NCBI RefSeq assembly: GCF_020171745.1
Contig: NZ_JAIVAH010000023.1
Span: forward strand, 62,001 to 126,000
Reading direction: 5' to 3'
DNA length: 64,000 nucleotides
Source: Prescottella equi
GTDB lineage: Bacteria > Actinomycetota > Actinomycetes > Mycobacteriales > Mycobacteriaceae
Part shown: piece by piece, positions 57,987-64,000 of the stretch
Numbering within the stretch: position 1 is the first letter of the stretch
Layout of the letters: each line of letters starts with the position of its first letter
Translations under genes and position numbers: made by a program
Notes under the pieces: generated by a model
Databases searched by the model: none
Told to the model about the DNA's origin: nothing
The model's input: the letters and a program-made list of their open reading frames with translations, nothing else

Positions 57987-58921
57987 GTTCTGCCCAGGCC
58001 CCTGACCCGACCTCCGGCCCGACCCCGATCGCCGTCGTCGGCCCCACCGCCACCGGCAAGTCCGATCTCGGGCTCGACCTCGCGGAGCGGCTCGGCGGCG
58101 AGATCGTCAACATCGATGCGATGCAGCTGTACCGCGGCATGGACGTCGGCACGGCCAAACTGACGGTCGCCGAGCGCCGCGGCATTCCGCACCATCAGCT
58201 CGACGTCCTGGACGTCACCGAGACCGCGACCGTGGCTCGGTACCAGGAGTCCGCGGTGCGCGATGTCGAGGCCATCCGGGCCCGTGGCGCGGTGCCGGTC
58301 ATCGTCGGCGGCTCGATGATGTACGTGCAGTCGCTGCTCGACGAGTGGGCTTTCCCCGCGACGGATCCGCAGATCCGCGCGCACTGGGAGTCGGTGCTGG
58401 CCGAGGGCGGGGTGGCCGCGGTGCGCGCCGAGCTGGAGCGGGTCGATCCCGATGCTGCCGCGTCGATCCTGCCGACCGACGGGCGGCGGATGGTGCGCGC
58501 GCTCGAGGTCGTGCAGCTGACCGGCAAGCCGTTCGCGGCGTCGGCCCCGACGATCGGCGAACCACGCTGGGGCACAGTCATCGTCGGTGTCGACCGGGAC
58601 ACCGAGGCGCTCGACGCGCGGATCCGGCTGCGGACCGAGCTGATGTTCGAGCGGGGACTCGTCGACGAGGTCGAGCACCTCGTCGGGGTGGGTCTGCGCG
58701 AGGGCGTCACGGCGCAGCGCGCGATCGGCTACGCGCAGGTGCTCGCGATGTTCGACGGTGAGTACGACCGCGCAGAGGCGTTGGAGCGCACCTTCATCGG
58801 CACCCGCCGGTACGTGCGCCGGCAGCGGTCCTGGTTCCGGCGCGATCCCCGGGTGCACTGGGTGGACGGCGCCGATCCGGCGCTGCTGGACGGCGTGCTG
58901 CGCGTGGTCGAGGGGATCTGA
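57983..58921 (+). CDS. miaA: tRNA dimethylallyltransferase
   Basis: A 312-residue prenyltransferase that adds a dimethylallyl group to A37 of UNN-reading tRNAs, the substrate for MiaB. P-loop [17 protein letters not shown] near residue 15, [29 protein letters not shown] and [13 protein letters not shown] are the family hallmarks. GTG 57983 overlaps the upstream stop. dapF starts 21 nt after its end but has its own -10. Confidence 0.96.
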   Translation: MSSAQAPDPTSGPTPIAVVGPTATGKSDLGLDLAERLGGEIVNIDAMQLYRGMDVGTAKLTVAERRGIPHHQLDVLDVTETATVARYQESAVRDVEAIRARGAVPVIVGGSMMYVQSLLDEWAFPATDPQIRAHWESVLAEGGVAAVRAELERVDPDAAASILPTDGRRMVRALEVVQLTGKPFAASAPTIGEPRWGTVIVGVDRDTEALDARIRLRTELMFERGLVDEVEHLVGVGLREGVTAQRAIGYAQVLAMFDGEYDRAEALERTFIGTRRYVRRQRSWFRRDPRVHWVDGADPALLDGVLRVVEGI

Positions 58922-58929
58922 CACCCCGC

Positions 58930-58935
58930 TAGAGT
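58930..58935 (+). promoter_or_regulatory. -10 element, leaderless start of dapF
   Basis: TAGAGT ends exactly 7 nt before ATG 58943, independent of the miaA transcript. Confidence 0.6.
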
Positions 58936-58942
58936 TGGTGTC

Positions 58943-59812
58943 ATGGAATTCAGCAAGGGCCACGGCACCGAGAACGACTTCGTGATCCTCCCGGATCCGG
59001 ATGTCGACCTCGCGCTGCCGGCACACCGCATCGCCGCGCTGTGCGACCGCCGTCGCGGCCTGGGGGCGGACGGTCTCCTGCGCGTCGCCCGCGCCGGTGC
59101 GCTTGCCGCGGTCGGTGTGCTGCCCGAGCTGCCCGAGGGCGTCGGCGCCGACGACTGGTTCATGGATTACCGCAACGGCGACGGGTCGATCGCCGAGATG
59201 TGCGGCAACGGTGTTCGGGTGTTCGCGCACTACCTCCGGGCGACCGGGCTCGAACTGCGCGACGAGTTCGTCGTGGGCAGCCGGGCCGGCGCCCGGCCGG
59301 TCCGGGTGCACTCCGCCGATCACGTGCACGGCGACGTCACCGTCGACATTGGCCGGGTGCGCGAGCTCGGGACGTCCACCGCGACGGTCGGCGGACGCGT
59401 TCTCGAGGGCATCGGTATCGACGTCGGTAATCCGCATCTGGCGTGCGTCGATCCCGACCTCACGCCGGCCTCGCTCGCGGCCCTCGACCTCACGGCCGCG
59501 CCCGGATTCGATCCCGGTTTCTTCCCCGAAGGCGTCAACATCGAGATCCTGACCGCGCTCGCCGACGGGGCGGTGCAGATGCGCGTCCACGAACGCGGCG
59601 TGGGGGAGACCCGGTCCTGCGGCACCGGCACGGTGGCGGCGGCGGTCGCCGCGCTGCGCGCGCACGGCGACGCCGACGGCAAGGTCGAGGTGCGGGTGCC
59701 CGGCGGTCGCGTCGAGGTCTCGGTCGACGGTGGCCGCGCCGCGTTGCGTGGTCCGTCGGTGCTGGTCGCGGCCGGTGAGATCGACGATCGCTGGTGGACC
59801 GAGCTGGGCTGA
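58943..59812 (+). CDS. dapF: Diaminopimelate epimerase
   Basis: A 289-residue PLP-independent epimerase that converts LL- to meso-diaminopimelate for peptidoglycan and lysine. The catalytic Cys pair is in [13 protein letters not shown] (near residue 90) and [15 protein letters not shown] (near 225). [15 protein letters not shown] is the conserved N-terminus. This completes the third dap gene in the window. Confidence 0.97.
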   Translation: MEFSKGHGTENDFVILPDPDVDLALPAHRIAALCDRRRGLGADGLLRVARAGALAAVGVLPELPEGVGADDWFMDYRNGDGSIAEMCGNGVRVFAHYLRATGLELRDEFVVGSRAGARPVRVHSADHVHGDVTVDIGRVRELGTSTATVGGRVLEGIGIDVGNPHLACVDPDLTPASLAALDLTAAPGFDPGFFPEGVNIEILTALADGAVQMRVHERGVGETRSCGTGTVAAAVAALRAHGDADGKVEVRVPGGRVEVSVDGGRAALRGPSVLVAAGEIDDRWWTELG

Positions 59813-59892
59813 TCGGGGTTGTTCCCGACGTGCGGGGGCCGGGTCGAAATCGACGTGCACGGCATTCACGCTTCGTGGGACCATGAACGTGT

Positions 59893-61371
59893 ATGACGAA
59901 AACACATCGCACCCATTCCCCGTCGGCCGACGGCTCCGCCGAGCACACGGCGCCGGACGAGACTGACCACTTCGACGACCACTCGGCGCCGTCCGTCGGC
60001 GACATGCAGCTCGACGAGCGCGCCGCGTTGCGCCGTGTGCAGGGTCTGTCGACCGAGCTCACCGACGTCACCGAGGTCGAGTACCGGCAGCTGCGGCTCG
60101 AGCGCGTCGTGCTGGTCGGCGTCTGGACGTCGGGCACCGCCGCTCAGGCCGACGCGAGCATGGCCGAACTCGCCGCGCTGGCCGAGACCGCGGGCTCCGA
60201 GGTGCTCGAAGGCCTGGTGCAGCGGCGCGACAAGCCCGACGCCGCCACCTACATCGGCTCCGGCAAGGCGGACGAGCTTCGGCAGGTGGTTCTCGCGACC
60301 GGCGCCGACACCGTGATCTGCGACGGCGAGCTCACGCCCGCCCAGCTCACCGCGCTGGAGAAGGTCGTCAAGGTCAAGGTGATCGACCGGACCGCGCTGA
60401 TCCTCGACATCTTCGCCCAGCACGCCACCTCCCGCGAGGGCAAGGCCCAGGTGGCCCTCGCGCAGATGGAGTACATGTTGCCGCGACTGCGCGGCTGGGG
60501 TGAGTCGATGTCCCGGCAGGCCGGTGGTCGTGCCGGCAGCAACGGCGGCGTCGGCCTGCGCGGTCCCGGTGAGACGAAGATCGAGACCGACCGCCGGCGC
60601 ATCCGTGAGCGGATGGCGAAGCTGCGGCGCGAGATCAAGGGCATGAAGGCGTCGCGCGACACCAAGCGCAGCCAGCGCCTGCGCAACGAGATCCCGTCCG
60701 TCGCGATCGTCGGCTACACCAACGCCGGCAAGTCGAGCCTGCTCAACGCCCTCACCGGTTCCGGTGTGCTGGTGCAGAACGCGCTGTTCGCGACGCTGGA
60801 TCCGACAACCCGTCAGGCGTCGTTCGAGGACGGCCGCGAATACGTGCTCACCGACACCGTCGGGTTCGTGCGGCACCTGCCGACCCAGCTGGTCGAGGCG
60901 TTCCGGTCGACGCTCGAGGAAGTCACCGACGCCGACCTGCTGCTGCACGTCGTCGACGGGTCCGACCCGCTGCCGACCGACCAGATCAAGGCGGTCCGCG
61001 AGGTCATCACCGAGGTGATCCGCGAGAACGATACGACCGCTCCGCCCGAGTTGATCGTGGTAAACAAGATCGACGCTGCGGACCCGGTGGTACTGACCCA
61101 GCTGCGCGGGCTCCTGCCCGGCGCGGTGTTCGTGTCCGCCCGAACCGGGGAGGGCATCGATGAGCTTCGCGAGCGGCTGGGCGAGATCGTTCGGCGACCG
61201 GAGGTCGAGGTCGACGTGCTGGTGCCCTACTCGCGCGGCGACCTCGTCGCACGTATCCACGCGGACGGCCAGATCCTCGACACCACCCACGAGGAGGACG
61301 GCACCCGGATGCGCGTGCGAGTGCCCGAGTCGCTCGCCTCGGCACTGGTCGAGTACGCGGGGCGTGGGTAG
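59893..61371 (+). CDS. hflX: GTPase HflX
   Basis: A 492-residue GTPase that splits stalled 70S ribosomes, especially after heat or antibiotic stress. The N-terminal HflX domain includes LVQRRDKPDAATYIGSGKA and QHATSREGKAQVALAQMEYM (only the core QVALAQMEYMLPRLRGWG shown). The G domain has G1 IVGYTNAGKSSLLN, G3 DTVGFVRHLP and NKID. A C-terminal tail of about 80 residues closes it. The His/Asp-rich first 35 residues are probably disordered. Start ATG 59893; no clear ribosome site. Confidence 0.96.
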   Translation: MTKTHRTHSPSADGSAEHTAPDETDHFDDHSAPSVGDMQLDERAALRRVQGLSTELTDVTEVEYRQLRLERVVLVGVWTSGTAAQADASMAELAALAETAGSEVLEGLVQRRDKPDAATYIGSGKADELRQVVLATGADTVICDGELTPAQLTALEKVVKVKVIDRTALILDIFAQHATSREGKAQVALAQMEYMLPRLRGWGESMSRQAGGRAGSNGGVGLRGPGETKIETDRRRIRERMAKLRREIKGMKASRDTKRSQRLRNEIPSVAIVGYTNAGKSSLLNALTGSGVLVQNALFATLDPTTRQASFEDGREYVLTDTVGFVRHLPTQLVEAFRSTLEEVTDADLLLHVVDGSDPLPTDQIKAVREVITEVIRENDTTAPPELIVVNKIDAADPVVLTQLRGLLPGAVFVSARTGEGIDELRERLGEIVRRPEVEVDVLVPYSRGDLVARIHADGQILDTTHEEDGTRMRVRVPESLASALVEYAGRG

Positions 61372-62491
61372 CCGACGCGGCACGGCCGGGCTCGCGCTCG
61401 CCGGCGCCGCGCTCGCGCTCGTTCCGTCGCTGCTGCTGGCGGGTCCCGCGGTGGCGCAGAGCACCGGTTCCGGCGTGCTGCTGCCGAACGCGCGATTCGA
61501 ACCGGTCTGCACTCCCACCGATCCGGCGCTCGCAGAGCTGTCGGGGCTGGCCGTGCTGGACGGGAAGACGTACGGCATCGGCGACAGCGGCACCGACGAC
61601 GCCGTCGTCGTGCTGGACGGGGACTGCGCCGTCACCGGCACCGTCCCGGTCCCCGTCGACCCGTACGACATCGAGGACATGGGGGTGGGCCCGGACGGCC
61701 GGCTGTGGCTGGCCGACACCGGCGACAACCTGCGGGCCCGGTCGACGGTGGCGCTGATCGATCTCGATCCGGCGTCGGGCGAGGGGCAGTTGCACCGGCT
61801 CACGTATCCCGACGGCCCGCACGACGCCGAGGCGCTGCTGGTCCAGCGCGACGGTGTACCGCTGATCGTCACGAAGGAAGTCCTCGTCGCCAACGGTATC
61901 TACCGTCCGGCAGGCGCCGCGACGGTCGACGGTCTCGCCTCACCCGGCCCCACCGCGCTCGAACGGGTCGGTGAACTGCGCCTGGGACCCACCACGACGC
62001 CCGGCGGACCGGTGCCGGTCGGCGGATCGACGCTGGTGACCGGTGGCGCGGTCAGCGCCGACGGGACCGTGGCGGCGCTGCGCACCTACACCGACGTCTA
62101 CCTGTTCTCGGCCCCGGACGGTGACCTCGTCCGGGCGCTGACCACGACCACCCCGGTGCGGGTGGCGCTGCCGAACCAGCCGCAGGGCGAGGCCATCGCG
62201 TTCACCGCGAACGGCGACCTGCTTGCGGGTTCGGAATCCGCCGGCGGGCCGCTGCCCCCGTTGCAGGTCCTGCCCGGCGCCGTCGACCTGGCCCGCGACG
62301 AGTCGTGGTCCGGTGGATCGGTGTCGCTGTCGGCGTCGACGGGAGAACCCGCCGTGTCCGAGGCGTCGGAGGCGGCCGGTGCAGACGAAGGTGCCCCGCA
62401 GTGGTCCACGTCGGTTCTCCTCGGCGGTGCGCTCGTGGCCGGGCTCGCGACGTTCGGGCTGGTGTTGCGGCGGTCGCGGTCGCGGCACTGA
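61364..62491 (+). CDS. Secreted, membrane-anchored beta-propeller-like protein
   Basis: A 375-residue protein. A signal peptide (LALAGAALALVPSLLLAGPAVAQ) starts just after VGSRRGTAG. The mature domain has repeated YGIGDSGTDDAVVVLD, LWLADTGDNLRARSTVALIDLD and SADGTVAALRTYTDVYLF segments, like propeller blades, with the Asp-Ala-Glu-Ala stretch DAEALLVQRDG. A linker and a C-terminal TM (VLLGGALVAGLATFGLVLRR) with a basic RSRSRH tail anchor it outside. GTG 61364 overlaps the hflX end by 8 nt. Function unknown. Confidence 0.82.
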   Translation: MGSRRGTAGLALAGAALALVPSLLLAGPAVAQSTGSGVLLPNARFEPVCTPTDPALAELSGLAVLDGKTYGIGDSGTDDAVVVLDGDCAVTGTVPVPVDPYDIEDMGVGPDGRLWLADTGDNLRARSTVALIDLDPASGEGQLHRLTYPDGPHDAEALLVQRDGVPLIVTKEVLVANGIYRPAGAATVDGLASPGPTALERVGELRLGPTTTPGGPVPVGGSTLVTGGAVSADGTVAALRTYTDVYLFSAPDGDLVRALTTTTPVRVALPNQPQGEAIAFTANGDLLAGSESAGGPLPPLQVLPGAVDLARDESWSGGSVSLSASTGEPAVSEASEAAGADEGAPQWSTSVLLGGALVAGLATFGLVLRRSRSRH

Positions 62492-62504
62492 CCGGAGTTG
62501 GCCG

Positions 62505-64000
62505 TCAGGCGTTCCTGATCAGGTCCGCGCAGCGCTCGCCGATGAGCATCGTGGTGATGTTGGGGTTGACCGCGACGATCTTCGGCATCACCGACGCGTC
62601 CGCCACCCGGAGTCCCTGCACGCCCTTCACCCGCAGCTGCGGATCGAGCGGGGAGTCCGGGTCGGGTCCCATCCGCACCGTGCCCACCGGGTGGTAGACG
62701 GTGTTGTGGGTGCGTCGGATGTAGTCGGCGATCTCGTCGTCGGACTGGACGTCGGTGCCGGGGAACAGTTCCCGACCCGCCCACGCCTCCATCGCCGGCT
62801 GCGCGACGATCTCCCGCGCCCGGCGGATGCCCTTGATCATGACGTCCATGTCATACGGGTCGGTGAAGTAGCGCGGATCCACCCGCGGCTTGTCGCGGAA
62901 GTCGATGCTGCGCAACCGAACCGTGCCCCGGGAGCGGGCGTGGGTGACGTTGGGCGTCAGGCAGAATGCGTTCTCCGACGTCGGATAGCCCTGCCGCACC
63001 GTGTGCATGTCGAACGGCACCGACCCGTAGTGGAACATCAGGTCGGGGCGGTCGAGGTTCTCCTCGGTGGGGGAGAAGATGCCGATCTCCCACCACTGCG
63101 TCGATCTGGTCACCATGGGCTGCTTCGCCTCCCACTGGATGACGCCCTCGGGATGGTCCTGCAGGTTGCTGCCGACGCCCGGGGAGTCGACGAGCACGTC
63201 GATGCCGATCTCCCGCAGGTGGTCGGCGGGCCCGATGCCCGAGAGCATCAGCAGTTTCGGGGAGTCGATCGCGCCGGCCGACAGGATCACCTCGCGCCGG
63301 GCGGTGATCCGACGGGAGTGGATGCCGTCCGGCAGCAGCACGTCGACGCCGACGCAGCGGCCGTCCTCGACCGGCAGCTTGCGCGCCCGGTGGTCGGTGA
63401 GGACGGTCAGGTTTCCGCGATCGAGGATCGGGTGAAGGTAGGACACCGACGACGACGAGCGGACGCCGTCCTCCCGGCCGTTGATCTGGAAGAAGTTGGC
63501 GCCGTTGACGATCGTCTCGCCCTCGTTGAACCGGGCCCGCGGAATGCCTGCCTGCTCGCACGCATCGAGGATCGCGACGCCGCACGGATCCTCGGGCGGG
63601 ACGTCCCGCAGTACCACCGGGCCGTCGTGGCCGTGGTGCTCGCCCGGCCGGGAGTTGTTCTCGAGCCGCTTGATCAGCGGGAAAATCGTCTCGGCTTCCC
63701 ATCCGGTGCAACCGAACTGGCCGGCCCACTCGTCGAGATCCTCGCGCGGCGGCCAGAACGCGATGCACGAGTTGTGCGACGAGCATCCACCGAGCACCTT
63801 GGCGCGGGCGTGCCGCATGAAGGAGTTGCCGTTCTCCTGCGGCTCGATCAGATAGTCCCAGTCGTAGCCGGATTCGAGTAGTGCCATCCAGTCCTCGAGG
63901 ATCAGGATCTCGTCGAGCCCGACATCGCTCGGACCGGCCTCGATGAGTGCGACGGTCACCGCCGGGTCCTCGCTCAACCGAGCCGCGACGGCGGCTCCGG
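62505..64000 (-). CDS. GMC-family oxidoreductase (5' end outside window)
   Basis: About 498 residues of a choline-dehydrogenase/glucose-oxidase-type flavoprotein are present; the frame is open through base 64000, so the N-terminus with the main FAD motif is missing. Visible are AARLSEDPAVTVALIEAGPSD, the HARAKVLGGCSSHNSCIAFW active-site region (SSHNS core), and the C-terminal NTVYHPVGTVRMG with its catalytic His, then LRVADASVMPKI. The substrate is probably an alcohol. It is convergent with the propeller-like gene, 13 nt apart. Confidence 0.92.
   Translation of the reverse strand, partial: GAAVAARLSEDPAVTVALIEAGPSDVGLDEILILEDWMALLESGYDWDYLIEPQENGNSFMRHARAKVLGGCSSHNSCIAFWPPREDLDEWAGQFGCTGWEAETIFPLIKRLENNSRPGEHHGHDGPVVLRDVPPEDPCGVAILDACEQAGIPRARFNEGETIVNGANFFQINGREDGVRSSSSVSYLHPILDRGNLTVLTDHRARKLPVEDGRCVGVDVLLPDGIHSRRITARREVILSAGAIDSPKLLMLSGIGPADHLREIGIDVLVDSPGVGSNLQDHPEGVIQWEAKQPMVTRSTQWWEIGIFSPTEENLDRPDLMFHYGSVPFDMHTVRQGYPTSENAFCLTPNVTHARSRGTVRLRSIDFRDKPRVDPRYFTDPYDMDVMIKGIRRAREIVAQPAMEAWAGRELFPGTDVQSDDEIADYIRRTHNTVYHPVGTVRMGPDPDSPLDPQLRVKGVQGLRVADASVMPKIVAVNPNITTMLIGERCADLIRNA

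Overview
The window is a very GC-rich chromosomal segment of a mycolic-acid actinobacterium, most likely Rhodococcus or a close Nocardiaceae relative. The evidence is gene content and order. Several runs match the Mycobacterium tuberculosis chromosome between dinF and hflX: dinF-pptH-pptT-truB, mntR/sirR-ribF-rpsO-pnp-pepR, dapB, thyX-dapA-rnj, ftsK, argA, pgsA-type synthase, clgR-pspA-pspM, DUF3046-recA-recX, miaB, DUF349, miaA-dapF-hflX. A second block matches the Rv2249c-Rv2252 lipid/glycerol neighbourhood. The recA gene has no intein. I see no tRNA, rRNA, CRISPR array, prophage or insertion sequence. This is core chromosome with a few accessory inserts. The gene-order comparisons are from memory of family knowledge, not from a search.

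Layout. 0-5.7 kb: end of a MATE transporter; pptH and pptT, a hydrolase/transferase pair acting on carrier-protein phosphopantetheine; truB; a small secreted protein; a DtxR/MntR-type regulator divergent from ribF; rpsO. 5.7-9.8 kb: pnp and pepR, with a long hairpin between rpsO and pnp and a strong terminator after pnp. 9.8-13.3 kb: accessory arylsulfatase and methyltransferase. 13.4-21.7 kb: dapB, small membrane and flavoprotein genes, a lipoprotein, an SRPBCC protein, an orphan ribbon-helix-helix regulator, thyX, dapA, RNase J. 21.8-31 kb: ftsK, a manganese (yybP-ykoY) riboswitch with terC, argA, a CDP-alcohol phosphatidyltransferase, a CinA-like deamidase and the clgR-pspA-pspM envelope-stress operon. 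31-33 kb: biotin ECF transporter bioYMN. 33-36 kb: LysR/MFS pair and a LmbE-type deacetylase. 36-41 kb: lipid kinase, FAD oxidase, TetR, glpD. 41-45 kb: a sugar-type MFS transporter overlapping a GH2-DUF2804 fusion protein. 45-49.4 kb: F420-type oxidoreductase, glycosyltransferase, DUF3046, recA, recX. 50-53.4 kb: gluABCD glutamate/glutamine-type uptake operon. 53.5-62.5 kb: miaB, membrane protein, DUF349 protein, dioxygenase-like protein, miaA, dapF, hflX, secreted beta-propeller-like protein. The right edge cuts a GMC oxidoreductase.

Working together. Diaminopimelate/lysine synthesis is represented three times (dapB, dapA, dapF). RNA metabolism is heavily represented (truB, pnp, RNase J, miaA, miaB, hflX). 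DNA maintenance is recA-recX and ftsK. Metal control includes a DtxR-family regulator and a separate Mn riboswitch on terC.

The most striking regulatory pattern is the number of genes whose TANNNT -10 element ends 5-8 nt before the start codon, seven of them at exactly 7 nt. This implies widespread leaderless transcription of housekeeping genes. The best candidates for something under-described are the GH2-DUF2804 fusion with its translationally coupled transporter, the terC riboswitch whose P1 strand appears to double as an anti-Shine-Dalgarno, the tandem 14-bp palindromes between gluA and miaB, and the orphan RHH regulator with a dense cluster of TGACG/CGTCA half-sites.
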